The translations under genes were made by a program, and so were the position numbers. From assembly GCF_009754915.1 (NCBI RefSeq), contig NZ_WPIK01000001.1, positions 310,001-374,000 of the forward strand: a DNA stretch of 64,000 bases, in the 5' to 3' direction. The notes below the pieces were generated by a model. It did no database searches. It saw only the letters and a list, made by a program, of their open reading frames with translations, and had not been told where the DNA came from. Within the stretch, counting starts at the first letter, position 1, and every line of letters begins with the position of its first letter. Positions 18,163 through 25,562 of this stretch are shown here, piece after piece. Source of the DNA: Mucilaginibacter arboris (GTDB lineage Bacteria; Bacteroidota; Bacteroidia; Sphingobacteriales; Sphingobacteriaceae).

Positions 18163-18549
18163 TTAATTTAGCTTATAAGGGGCAATTAAATGAAATTCCG
18201 GGATTTTAACATCGAACTCGTGGTTATCCAACAAACGTAACATTTGATATTCTCCCTTCATGCTGCCCATTTCGGTTTTTAAATTACATCCCGAAACGTA
18301 TTCATGCTGGTCCCCTGGTTCAATAACAGGTTGTAAACCTACAACGCCTTCTCCTTCCACTTCCCTGTGTACTCCGTTTGAATCAAAAATATCCCAGCGG
18401 CGGCGCATTAATTGTACAGCATAACCGGTCATATTTTCAATTGTTACTTTATAAGCAAACATAAAATGTTCGTTTGCCGGATTAGAATATTCTTGCTGAT
18501 ATAAGGTTTCTACAGAAACTTTTACACCTTCGGTAATTGTATTAACCAT
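18163..18549 (-). CDS. apaG: ApaG domain protein
   Basis: 128 residues, the single ApaG fold (an immunoglobulin-like beta sandwich). Conserved segments: FAYKVTIENMTGYAVQLMRRRWDIFDSNG, VEGEGVVGLQPVIEPGDQHEYVSGCNL and MKGEYQML. ApaG has been linked to Co/Mg resistance in enterobacteria; in other bacteria its role is unclear. It is followed on the same strand by nothing close; dusB lies upstream by 49 bases and may be co-transcribed. Confidence 0.93.
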   Translation of the reverse strand: MVNTITEGVKVSVETLYQQEYSNPANEHFMFAYKVTIENMTGYAVQLMRRRWDIFDSNGVHREVEGEGVVGLQPVIEPGDQHEYVSGCNLKTEMGSMKGEYQMLRLLDNHEFDVKIPEFHLIAPYKLN

Positions 18550-18598
18550 AATTTGTTGATCAAATAAAAAAGGGATGATAAAACTGATAATTCAATAA

Positions 18599-19591
18599 TC
18601 AAGCCATAACCTCGGCATGTATCGTTTTAATTCCTTCCAGAACGTCATAAATTTCTTCGATGTCTTCTAAAGCAACTAATTTCATCCGTGTTTCTTTAAA
18701 ATTTTCGATGCCTTTAAAATAGTTGGCATAATGCCTGCGCATTTCAAAAATTCCGGTTTTCGGCCCTTTCCAGGCAATTGATTTTTGCAGATGTATTTTG
18801 CAAACTTCAACCCGTTCTTCTATCGTTGGTTTGGGTAATAAGTTTCCTGTTTTGAGATAATACTTTATCTCCCTAAAAATCCAGGGATTACCAATAGAAG
18901 CCCGGCCAATCATCATCCCGTCTACTGCAAACTCCCGTTTCCAGGAGGCGGCTTTTTCCGGCGAATCGATATCACCATTACCAAAAATCGGAATTTCAAT
19001 ATTCGGGTTCTTTTTCACCTCACTGATCAAATTCCAATCCGCCTCGCCTTTATACATTTGCGAACGCGTACGCCCGTGAATAGTTAGCGCTTTAATGCCA
19101 ACTTCCTGCAAACGTTCGGCAACAGTGTAAACGTTTTTAGTGTTATCATCCCAGCCCAGACGTGTTTTAACGGTAACCGGCAAATGCGTCGCTTCTACCA
19201 CAGCTTTTGTCATGGCTACCATTTTATCAATATCCTGCAGTAAACTTGCACCTGCACCGCGGCAAGCTACGTTTTTAACCGGACAGCCATAGTTAATATC
19301 AATCAGATCAGGATTTGCTTTGGTAGCAATTTGCGTTGCTTCACTCATCGTTTCAATGCTGCTTCCAAAAATTTGAATACCAATTGGCCTTTCATATTCA
19401 AAAATATCGAGCTTCTGGCGGCTTTTTGCGGCATCACGGATCAATCCTTCCGAAGAAATAAATTCTGTGTACATCATATCGGCACCATTTTGCTTGCACA
19501 CATAACGAAAAGGCGGATCGCTTACATCTTCCATCGGCGCAAGCAGCAGCGGGAATTCTCCCAGATCAATGTTTCCTATTTGAACAGACAT
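18599..19591 (-). CDS. dusB: tRNA dihydrouridine synthase B
   Basis: 330 residues from the ATG at 19591. An FMN-dependent enzyme that reduces uridine in the tRNA D-loop. Visible: LLAPMEDVSDPPFRYVC at the start, IDINYGCPVKNVACRGAGASLL with the catalytic Cys in the second loop, VTVKTRLGWDD, IHGRTRSQMYKGEADW, PIFGNGDI and MIGRASIGNPWIF. A longer frame begins 7 codons upstream, at 19612, but that start lies inside the promoter -7 box, so I prefer 19591. Divergent from the CPBP protease gene. Confidence 0.95.
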   Translation of the reverse strand: MSVQIGNIDLGEFPLLLAPMEDVSDPPFRYVCKQNGADMMYTEFISSEGLIRDAAKSRQKLDIFEYERPIGIQIFGSSIETMSEATQIATKANPDLIDINYGCPVKNVACRGAGASLLQDIDKMVAMTKAVVEATHLPVTVKTRLGWDDNTKNVYTVAERLQEVGIKALTIHGRTRSQMYKGEADWNLISEVKKNPNIEIPIFGNGDIDSPEKAASWKREFAVDGMMIGRASIGNPWIFREIKYYLKTGNLLPKPTIEERVEVCKIHLQKSIAWKGPKTGIFEMRRHYANYFKGIENFKETRMKLVALEDIEEIYDVLEGIKTIHAEVMA

Positions 19592-19609
19592 GTTTATCTT
19601 TAAGCCCTG

Positions 19610-19617
19610 CAAATTTA
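19610..19617 (-). promoter_or_regulatory. Putative -7 box of dusB (TAAATTTG)
   Basis: Exact TAnnTTTG match on the minus strand, 18 bases before the ATG at 19591. This decides the dusB start. Confidence 0.55.
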
Positions 19618-19634
19618 CGTAATTTATTAAGCAG

Positions 19635-20567
19635 ATGATGGAAAAGCCGTACTACCAAATGTCATATCCGCTACAGTTTTTACTATTGGTACTGCTTGCT
19701 GTGGCAGGTTTGTTTTTAGGCGGGTTAATTTGCGGCATATTTATCGTTATCATTTATGGCGTTTCGGGCTTTAGCGCGATGATGAATATGGGCGCCGATA
19801 TGCCTGCAAGTACTTTAAATAGCCTGAAGATTATGCAGATGGGCTCATCTGTTTTCGGTTTCCTGGCCCCAGCTATTTTTTTTGCAAAAGTTATTGTAAG
19901 GCAACCCGTTCCCTATCTCAAAACATCGCGAAAATTTCCGTTAATGCTTCTTTTACTGGTGTTTTTTATCATGCTGGTTTCTTCGCCGCTGATGGAAATG
20001 CTGATTAATTTTAATCAGAAAATGGTTTTGCCGCAAGCTTTAAAAGGTTTAGAAAGATGGATGCGAAACATGGAAGATACTGCCAGTCAGCAAACCGAAA
20101 TTTTGTTAAAAATGAAATCTTCTGTAAATTTTCTGGTCAATTTGCTCATGATTGCCATTTTGCCAGCAATTGCAGAAGAATTTATTTTCCGTGGCTGTTT
20201 CCAGCAAATTTTTACCGGCTGGACAAAAAGCATTCATTGGGGCGTTTGGCTTTCTGCCGCACTTTTCAGTGCCATTCATTTTCAGTTTTTTGGATTATTG
20301 CCACGAATGCTGCTCGGCGTATTTTTCGGTTATTTTGCTGCATGGAGCGGAAGCATTTGGCCCGGCGTTTTAGGCCATTTTTTAAATAATGGTACAGCTT
20401 TGGTTGTAAGCTATCTTTATCAGCTTAAACTAATTAAAGTTAATCCGGATGAACAGCAAATGTTCGACTGGAAAAGCTATTCCTTTAGTATTTTACTTAC
20501 GCTGATACTGTTTTTAACCTACAAAAAAGTGTCTCAAACCCAAAATCAACGTTTACAAGCTGTTTAA
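19635..20567 (+). CDS. CPBP family intramembrane metalloprotease
   Basis: 310 residues, about eight membrane helices. The family motifs are present: AEEFIFRG (Glu181-Glu182 and Arg186), SAIHFQFFG and LGHFLNN, which together make the Abi/CAAX-protease active site in the membrane. Bacterial members are mostly of unknown substrate. ATGs at 19635 and 19638 are both possible. The next gene overlaps by 1 base and cdsA overlaps that one, so the set probably forms one operon through psd. One exact 12-mer copy (19944-19955) is read in the frame MLLL inside a membrane helix. Confidence 0.9.
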   Translation: MMEKPYYQMSYPLQFLLLVLLAVAGLFLGGLICGIFIVIIYGVSGFSAMMNMGADMPASTLNSLKIMQMGSSVFGFLAPAIFFAKVIVRQPVPYLKTSRKFPLMLLLLVFFIMLVSSPLMEMLINFNQKMVLPQALKGLERWMRNMEDTASQQTEILLKMKSSVNFLVNLLMIAILPAIAEEFIFRGCFQQIFTGWTKSIHWGVWLSAALFSAIHFQFFGLLPRMLLGVFFGYFAAWSGSIWPGVLGHFLNNGTALVVSYLYQLKLIKVNPDEQQMFDWKSYSFSILLTLILFLTYKKVSQTQNQRLQAV

Positions 20568-20779
20568 TGGAATCAGATTGGGTTAAAATATATACTTCTA
20601 CTAACTTTTTTCAGGCAGAACTGGTTAAACAGCTTTTAACGCAGCACGAAATTGAAGTGGTTTTAATGAACAAACGCGACTCTGCACATAACACATTCGG
20701 CCAGGTAGAAGTTTACATTCATCAATCTAATTTTAGCCAAGCCATAGAAATTCTGGTTTTAAATGATATCAATCCATGA
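20567..20779 (+). CDS. DUF2007 domain protein
   Basis: 70 residues: WVKIYTSTNFFQAELVKQLLTQHEIEVVLMNKRD... then GQVEVYIHQSNFSQAIEIL. This is the small alpha/beta DUF2007 (putative signal-transducing, PII-like) family, usually 65-75 residues. Its start overlaps the CPBP stop by 1 base and its stop overlaps the cdsA start by 4 bases, so it is translated with them. Function unknown. Confidence 0.85.
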   Translation: MESDWVKIYTSTNFFQAELVKQLLTQHEIEVVLMNKRDSAHNTFGQVEVYIHQSNFSQAIEILVLNDINP

Positions 20780-21585
20780 AAACGCGCGCCATAACCGGTT
20801 TCTTTTTTGTTGTGGTGATGCTGGTCGCCTTTTTTTTCGGGCCTTATGTTTTCCTCGGATTTTTCTCGCTGCTGAGTTTGCTTTGTTTGTTTGAGTTTTA
20901 TGGTTTGATTAATACGACAGACATTTATCCGCAGCAAGTTATTGGTTTAATTCTGGGTGCGGTAATTTGTGCCGGCACTGCTTCATTCTGGCTCGATGCT
21001 TCTTTTAGCAGGTATTTTTCAGCATTAATTATTCTGCTTAGTGTAATTGTTTTTTTTGCTGAACTTTACCGGAAACCAGCAAAACCGTTTCATCAAATTG
21101 CCTATACTTTTTTAGGGTTGATTTATACTTTAATGCCATTTGTATTTTTTATGGCAATGGCATTTTTGCAGGGAAAGTTTAGCTTTCATCTTCCGTTAGG
21201 ATTTATTTTACTGCTGTGGACGAACGATACGAGCGCTTACCTGATTGGCAAAAATTTCGGTAAAAACAAACTGTTTGAACGTCATTCGCCTAAAAAAACA
21301 TGGGAAGGTTTTATCGGAGGAATTGCAGCAACAGCGTTAATCGCTTTTTTAATTAGCCGTTATTTCCAGGAAGTTTCTGCTTTACATTGGATCATCGTTG
21401 CCCTAATCATTTCCATTTTTGGTACGATGAGCGATCTGGTAGAATCTATGCTTAAAAGAAGCATCAACGTAAAAGATTCCGGCAGTATTTTGCCCGGACA
21501 TGGCGGTTTGCTCGACCGTTTCGACGGATTGTTATTAGCCGCGCCGCTGGTTTTTATTTATCTATACTTATTTTCAACTTTGTAA
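20776..21585 (+). CDS. cdsA: Phosphatidate cytidylyltransferase
   Basis: 269 residues, seven or eight membrane helices. Makes CDP-diacylglycerol from phosphatidic acid and CTP, the branch point of phospholipid synthesis. The C-terminal signature is present: SDLVESMLKRSINVKDSG, then LPGHGGLLDRFDGLL, with LWTNDTSAYLIGK and SPKKTWEGFIGG before it. It is followed 21 bases later by a phosphatidylserine decarboxylase gene, so phosphatidylethanolamine synthesis genes are together. It carries two exact copies of the 12-mer, one in each orientation (20996-21007 as DASFS, 21453-21464 as KRSI); the second lies in the catalytic signature. Confidence 0.95.
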   Translation: MKTRAITGFFFVVVMLVAFFFGPYVFLGFFSLLSLLCLFEFYGLINTTDIYPQQVIGLILGAVICAGTASFWLDASFSRYFSALIILLSVIVFFAELYRKPAKPFHQIAYTFLGLIYTLMPFVFFMAMAFLQGKFSFHLPLGFILLLWTNDTSAYLIGKNFGKNKLFERHSPKKTWEGFIGGIAATALIAFLISRYFQEVSALHWIIVALIISIFGTMSDLVESMLKRSINVKDSGSILPGHGGLLDRFDGLLLAAPLVFIYLYLFSTL

Positions 21586-21606
21586 TTTAAAACGTTTATT
21601 TACTGC

Positions 21607-22272
21607 ATGACTATTCACAAAGAAGGTTACTCTTCTATTGCATTAAGCATCTTATTTATTTTTGTGCTGAACGCGCTCGTTCAGTTTTACTTTCCGGACG
21701 CCGTTGTTTTTCGCTGGGTAATTTATATTACGTCAGCCATACTTTTCCTGATCGTGCTGCAGTTTTTCCGGCATCCAAATATTACCGTTACTCAGGATGA
21801 AAAAATGGTGGTTTGTCCGGCAGATGGAAAAGTGGTGGTGATTGAAGAAGCACAGGAAACAGAATATTTAAAAGATAAACGCATACAGGTTTCCATCTTT
21901 ATGTCGCCTGTAAATGTGCATGTTAACCGCAATCCGATTACCGGAGTTGTTAAATATTTTAAATATCACCCAGGCAAATATTTGGTTGCCTGGCATCCCA
22001 AATCATCTACAGATAACGAACGTACAACAGTTGTAGTAGAAACACACCAAGGCATTCCGGTTCTATTCAGGCAGATTGCCGGTGCGCTTGCCAGAAGAAT
22101 TGTTTGGTACGTAAAAGAAGGTGATGAAGTAAAACAAAGCGAACAGTTCGGTTTTATTAAATTTGGTTCGCGGGTAGATGTTTTTTTACCGCTTGGAACA
22201 AAAATCAATGTAAACTTAGGCGAAACTGTAAAAGGCGGAAGAACGGTTTTAGCAGAATTGGTAACGGATTAA
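21607..22272 (+). CDS. psd: Phosphatidylserine decarboxylase family protein
   Basis: 221 residues. Converts phosphatidylserine to phosphatidylethanolamine. Two N-terminal membrane helices (about 12-60) precede the catalytic region: VVCPADGKVVVIEEA, RIQVSIFMSPVNVHVNR and FGFIKFGSRVD. The Gly187-Ser188 pair in FGSRVD is the expected self-cleavage site that makes the pyruvoyl group. The short length matches the archaeal/Bacteroidota subgroup. Same transcript as cdsA. Confidence 0.93.
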   Translation: MTIHKEGYSSIALSILFIFVLNALVQFYFPDAVVFRWVIYITSAILFLIVLQFFRHPNITVTQDEKMVVCPADGKVVVIEEAQETEYLKDKRIQVSIFMSPVNVHVNRNPITGVVKYFKYHPGKYLVAWHPKSSTDNERTTVVVETHQGIPVLFRQIAGALARRIVWYVKEGDEVKQSEQFGFIKFGSRVDVFLPLGTKINVNLGETVKGGRTVLAELVTD

Positions 22273-22340
22273 CACTGTCATCTCTACCTGCGGTCGTGAT
22301 CTTCTTTAAAAAAGATGGATTAATTTCGATTTTATGCTGA

Positions 22341-22352
22341 TAAAAGAAGCAC
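22341..22352 (-). repeat. Near-copy of the dispersed 12-mer (one mismatch)
   Basis: TAAAAGAAGCA followed by C instead of T, preceded by TGA as in the extended form. It lies between psd and the rplS terminator. Confidence 0.7.
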
Positions 22353-22437
22353 AAATATTCGAATAAGATCTCTCCCTTAGGCCAGGATAACAAAATACTT
22401 TGATTTTTAAATCAACTTAAACAAAAATTTTTATCCC

Positions 22438-22479
22438 ATAAAAGAAGCCTTTCAGATTTTTCTGAAAGGCTTCTTTTAT
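22438..22479. terminator. Bidirectional terminator built on the 12-mer core
   Basis: A perfect 19-base stem (22438-22456 with 22461-22479) and a 4-base loop. The outer part of each arm is the repeat core (TAAAAGAAGC / GCTTCTTTTA), so two facing near-copies form the stem. It lies 22 bases behind the rplS stop and also serves the psd transcript. Confidence 0.88.
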
Positions 22480-22501
22480 CAACCTAAATCTTTTTAAGAA
22501 A

Positions 22502-22849
22502 TTATACTCTTTTAGATTTAATACGGGCTGCTTTACCTGTTAATTCGCGTAGGTAGAACAATTTAGCACGGCGTACTTTACCGTGGCTGTTTACTTCTAC
22601 CTTATCAATATTTGGAGAATTGATTGGGAAAATACGTTCAACACCAACACCGTTAGAAACTTTACGAACGGTAAAAGTTTCGTGAGCGCCTGTACTGTTA
22701 CGCTGGATCACAACGCCTTGGTAAACCTGAATACGCTCTTTGTTACCTTCTCTGATTTTATAGTGTACACTAACCGTATCACCAGCTTTAAAGGAAGGGA
22801 AGGTGCTTTTAACTATGTTTTGTTCTTCAACAAATTTTACTAAATCCAT
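22502..22849 (-). CDS. rplS: Large ribosomal subunit protein bL19
   Basis: 115 residues, the normal length. Conserved bL19 sequence: [64 protein letters not shown] and [18 protein letters not shown]. It sits at the 30S-50S interface. It has its own leader with a 9-base hairpin, so it seems to be transcribed separately from trmD, 133 bases upstream. Confidence 0.98.
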   Translation of the reverse strand: MDLVKFVEEQNIVKSTFPSFKAGDTVSVHYKIREGNKERIQVYQGVVIQRNSTGAHETFTVRKVSNGVGVERIFPINSPNIDKVEVNSHGKVRRAKLFYLRELTGKAARIKSKRV

Positions 22850-22868
22850 GATTTTAAGCTCTTAATAA

Positions 22869-22904
22869 CGATTTTTATGCCCTAAAAATCGGATTGCAAG
22901 TATA
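22869..22904 (-). ncRNA. rplS leader: hairpin and putative promoter
   Basis: A perfect 9-base stem (22869-22877 with 22883-22891) with loop TGCCC lies 20-42 bases before the rplS ATG. Just upstream (22897-22904) is TATACTTG on the minus strand, one mismatch from the -7 consensus. The hairpin would be at the very 5' end of the mRNA. An autoregulatory r-protein leader is plausible; leaders of this type are reported for L19 genes of Flavobacteria, but I cannot check similarity. Confidence 0.45.
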
Positions 22905-22982
22905 GGAAATTAAAATTAATTATAAAAGGCTCATTTCAAATTTTCCACATTTCTGTTTTTATTCACAAAATAGCGTATAAGA

Positions 22983-23657
22983 TTACGAAAGCAAATCCGG
23001 ACGGCGTTGTTTAGTCCGTTCTAATGCTTGTTCGTGACGCCATTTTTCAATTTCTCCGGCATTTCCGCTTAGTAAAATTGGTGGAACTGCTTGTCCGTTC
23101 CATTCTGCCGGGCGCGTATATAAAGGCGCATCCAGTAATCCGTCCTGAAAAGAATCTGATAAAGCAGAAGTTTCATCAGAAAGTACGCCTGGAATCAATC
23201 TCACCACTGCATCTACCAAAACCGCTGCAGGCAATTCTCCTCCCGATAAAACATAATCGCCAACAGAAATTTCGCGCGTAACGAAATTATCCCGGATACG
23301 CTGGTCAATTCCTTTGTAATGTCCACACAAAACCATCACATTTTCTTTAATAGAAAGTTGGTTGGCGATGTGTTGATTTAACGTTTCACCGTCTGGCGTC
23401 ATAAAAATCACTTCATCGTATTCACGTTGTGTTTTCAGGTGATTAATGCAGTTGGCAAAAGGTTCTACTGTCATAATCATACCGCTTCCGCCGCCATAAG
23501 GATAATCATCCACACTTTTTTGCTTGTTGGTTGCGTAATCGCGCAGGTTATGCACTTGGATTTCTGCAATTCCTTTTTTTTGCGCCCTTAATAAAATGGA
23601 ATGTGCAAACGGGCTTTCGAGCAAACCAGGCAAAACAGTAATGATATCAAAACGCAT
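22983..23657 (-). CDS. trmD: tRNA (guanine(37)-N1)-methyltransferase
   Basis: 224 residues, SPOUT family with a trefoil knot. Methylates G37 of tRNAs reading CNN/GG codons, preventing +1 frameshifts. Motifs: [17 protein letters not shown] at the start, [35 protein letters not shown] and [14 protein letters not shown], with the C-terminal domain ending YTRPAEWNG...[11 protein letters not shown] -7 box TATCTTTG ends 4 bases before the ATG. The gene is thus not simply co-transcribed with rimM, from which it is separated by the inserted toxin-antitoxin pair. Confidence 0.98.
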   Translation of the reverse strand: MRFDIITVLPGLLESPFAHSILLRAQKKGIAEIQVHNLRDYATNKQKSVDDYPYGGGSGMIMTVEPFANCINHLKTQREYDEVIFMTPDGETLNQHIANQLSIKENVMVLCGHYKGIDQRIRDNFVTREISVGDYVLSGGELPAAVLVDAVVRLIPGVLSDETSALSDSFQDGLLDAPLYTRPAEWNGQAVPPILLSGNAGEIEKWRHEQALERTKQRRPDLLS

Positions 23658-23661
23658 GAGG

Positions 23662-23669
23662 CAAAGATA
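23662..23669 (-). promoter_or_regulatory. Putative -7 box of trmD (TATCTTTG)
   Basis: Exact consensus on the minus strand, ending 4 bases before the ATG. It implies a leaderless or nearly leaderless trmD mRNA. Confidence 0.5.
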
Positions 23670-23759
23670 AGGCGTTGAAATTAAAAGGCGGAACGCAGTA
23701 AGGACCCTTTAACCCAACTTTAACAAGAAAATTATAGCTTAATCCATCAAAATAAACCT

Positions 23760-23767
23760 TAATTTTG
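23760..23767 (+). promoter_or_regulatory. Putative -7 box of the antitoxin gene (TAATTTTG)
   Basis: Exact TAnnTTTG match ending 4 bases before the ATG at 23772. Confidence 0.45.
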
Positions 23768-23771
23768 AATT

Positions 23772-23966
23772 ATGGCAACACTAATTATACATCCTGATAA
23801 TGAAGAGCAACTAACTGCTGTAAGGGCTATTTTACACGCTTTAAAAATTTCTTTCGAAGAAGAAAACACTTACAATCCGGAATTTGTAGCTGAAATTTTA
23901 AAAGCAGAAGAAGATATAAAAAACGGAAAAGGTGTTAGTATCCGTACTGAGGATCTATGGAAATAA
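23772..23966 (+). CDS. Antitoxin-like protein (DUF2683 type)
   Basis: 64 residues: MATLIIHPDNEEQLTAVRAI, a helical middle (HALKISFEEENTYNPEFVAEILKAEEDIK) and NGKGVSIRTEDLWK. It looks like the small DUF2683-type antitoxins that precede YoeB/Txe toxins in Bacteroidota. Its stop overlaps the following toxin start by 10 bases, the usual arrangement. It reads against the surrounding rpsP-rimM-trmD-rplS genes and is intact, while the toxin is broken. Function as an antitoxin is inferred from context. Confidence 0.72.
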   Translation: MATLIIHPDNEEQLTAVRAILHALKISFEEENTYNPEFVAEILKAEEDIKNGKGVSIRTEDLWK

Positions 23967-24234
23967 TTTATTCGCCTAAGGCAATACAGGATTTGCAGTA
24001 TTGGAAAAAATCGGGCAATAAAATTATACAAAAGAAAATTCAGGAATTAATTAACGCATAGAGGAAAACCCTTTTGAAGGAATTGGCAAACCAGAGCAAT
24101 TAAAGTATAATTTAGCAGGAAGATGGTCTAGAAGAATCAATAACGAACATCGAATTATTTACAGTATTTCTGATAAAAATCAAACAATAATCTTAAATAT
24201 TCTTTCTTTAAAAGGTCATTATGATTTGTATTGA
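23957..24234 (+). pseudogene. YoeB/Txe-type toxin gene, frameshifted
   Basis: The ATG at 23957 opens MEIIYSPKAIQDLQYWKKSG...IQELINA and hits TAG at 24059-24061. In the next frame the protein continues without a gap as EENPFEGIGKPEQLKYNLAG, RWSRRINNEHRIIYSI and LSLKGHYDLY, to a TGA at 24232-24234. These are the YoeB/Txe mRNA-interferase motifs, including the terminal H-Y-D. Loss of one base at about 24058-24061 explains it. The whole toxin would be about 92 residues. It may be true inactivation, or a sequencing error. Confidence 0.85.
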
Positions 24235-24245
24235 ACAATAGTAGT

Positions 24246-24773
24246 TCAATCTAAATAAACATCCAGCAAACCTTCCGGCAAATCCACCAAAACTACTCCT
24301 TTTACCACATCAATACTTTTAATAATGCTTTCGTTTAGCGGGAAAAGCACTTCCTGGTTTTTATAAGAAACCGTTGCAATTAACTGCTGCGGAAATTGAT
24401 TGATTTCGATAATTTCGCCCAGTTCTCCTTCGTTTACATCAACAGCAATAAAATTAAGCAAGTCTTTCAAACCAAATTCGCTCTTTTTCTTTTTTGGCTT
24501 TACCTTGTTGGGCAGGTAAATAGCCTTTTTTACTAATAATGCAGCCTTTTCTACCGTATCCACGTCTTCCAGTTGCAAATAAGCCATATTTTTTTGCGGA
24601 AGTTTAAAAAACGTTACAAAATACGGCACCAGCTTTCCGGCAAGTTCAATAAACAAAGTGTTGAATTTCAGCTTTTCGGGTTCATCAAAAGCAATAAACA
24701 ACTGTAGTTCACCTTTTAAACCGCGTGTTTTGGTAACAGCACCTAAGTGGAAACAATCTTCTGTAGTCATCAA
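24246..24773 (-). CDS. rimM: Ribosome maturation factor RimM
   Basis: 175 residues. Binds S19 and helps mature the 3' domain of 16S rRNA. An N-terminal beta-barrel domain (FHLGAVTKTRGLKGELQLF, AYLQLEDVDTVEKAALLVKKAIYLP) and a PRC-barrel C-terminal domain (DLLNFIAVDVNEGELGEI..., VLFPLNESIIKSIDVVKGVVLVDLPEGLLDVYL) match the family. It follows rpsP by 81 bases that carry a strong hairpin. Its 3' end nearly touches the inserted toxin remnant. Confidence 0.96.
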   Translation of the reverse strand: MMTTEDCFHLGAVTKTRGLKGELQLFIAFDEPEKLKFNTLFIELAGKLVPYFVTFFKLPQKNMAYLQLEDVDTVEKAALLVKKAIYLPNKVKPKKKKSEFGLKDLLNFIAVDVNEGELGEIIEINQFPQQLIATVSYKNQEVLFPLNESIIKSIDVVKGVVLVDLPEGLLDVYLD

Positions 24774-24792
24774 TAAAAAGGGCTTAAAACAA

Positions 24793-24835
24793 GTATAGCG
24801 AAGCTCTTCTGTTTGTAGAAGATGCTTCGCTATAC
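24793..24835. terminator. Long hairpin between rpsP and rimM
   Basis: Arms 24793-24810 and 24817-24835: 18 paired bases with a single bulged T and a 6-base loop. It lacks a clear T-tract on the minus strand. It could be an attenuator, an mRNA-processing site or a stabiliser that sets the rpsP:rimM ratio. Confidence 0.6.
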
Positions 24836-24854
24836 CATAAAATGCTATATTTAA

Positions 24855-25361
24855 TTACTCAGCCGGAGTTTCGGTTTCTTCCGTAACCGGTTCTGCTGCC
24901 GGTGGCGTATTTTTAGCAGCAATTGCAGTAGCACGGTCTGCGTTTTTCTTAGCTTCAGCAGCTAAAGCAGTTTTACGCGCTTCATCTTTTGATGTACCTA
25001 AGTTTGTTTTTTTACCGCTGATTTTATTTTCTTTTTGCTCAGTCCATTCTGCAAATTTTGCATCGGCCTGTTCTGCGGTCAAGGCGCCTTTTTGTACGCC
25101 GCCTTGCAAGTGTTTTTTGTACATTACACCTTTGTAACCTAAAATAGCACGGCAAGTATCTGTTGGTTGTGCACCTGAATTTACCCAATCAAGCGTTTTA
25201 TCGAAATTAATATCGATGGTTGCCGGATTGGTGTTTGGATTGTAAGAACCAATGCGTTCGATGAAGCGGCCATCTCTTGGTGCACGTGCATCGGCTACTA
25301 CGATGTAATAAAAAGGCTTGCCTTTTTTACCGTGTCTTTGTAATCTGATTTTTGTTGCCAT
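24855..25361 (-). CDS. rpsP: Small ribosomal subunit protein bS16
   Basis: 168 residues. The first ~85 match bS16: [42 protein letters not shown] and [18 protein letters not shown]. The rest is a Lys/Ala/Glu-rich tail ([39 protein letters not shown]) roughly doubling the bacterial norm of 80-90 residues, as is common in Bacteroidota. First gene of the rpsP-rimM pair; its leader carries a C/G hairpin. Confidence 0.97.
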   Translation of the reverse strand: MATKIRLQRHGKKGKPFYYIVVADARAPRDGRFIERIGSYNPNTNPATIDINFDKTLDWVNSGAQPTDTCRAILGYKGVMYKKHLQGGVQKGALTAEQADAKFAEWTEQKENKISGKKTNLGTSKDEARKTALAAEAKKNADRATAIAAKNTPPAAEPVTEETETPAE

Positions 25362-25382
25362 TTTTTGTTTTTATGTATTCAA

Positions 25383-25422
25383 CATATCCCCCGGAACTTT
25401 TTGTTGCGGGGCTGCAAAAGTA
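25383..25422 (-). promoter_or_regulatory. rpsP promoter -7 box and leader hairpin
   Basis: On the minus strand TACTTTTG (25415-25422) fits TAnnTTTG. Within the leader, CCCCG and CGGGG (about 25388-25411) pair around the sequence CAACAAAAAGTTC. It is close to the 5' end of the mRNA and about 25 bases from the ATG. It could be an S16 autoregulatory leader; unproven. Confidence 0.45.
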
Positions 25423-25534
25423 GAAAAAACTATTTAATAAAAACGCATAATCATTAATAAATCAACTTTAACGGTTTTTTTAACTTAAATTAAACCTTAT
25501 CCTTAAAATAATTTTTTCTATTTGTACAATTGGC

Positions 25535-25562
25535 AAAGTATTGCAAATAAAGTATTGCAAAT
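25535..25562 (+). repeat. Perfect tandem repeat of 14 bases before a start codon
   Basis: AAAGTATTGCAAAT occurs twice in a row (25535-25548 and 25549-25562) and ends directly at the ATG of the nucleotidase gene. Confidence 0.85.
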
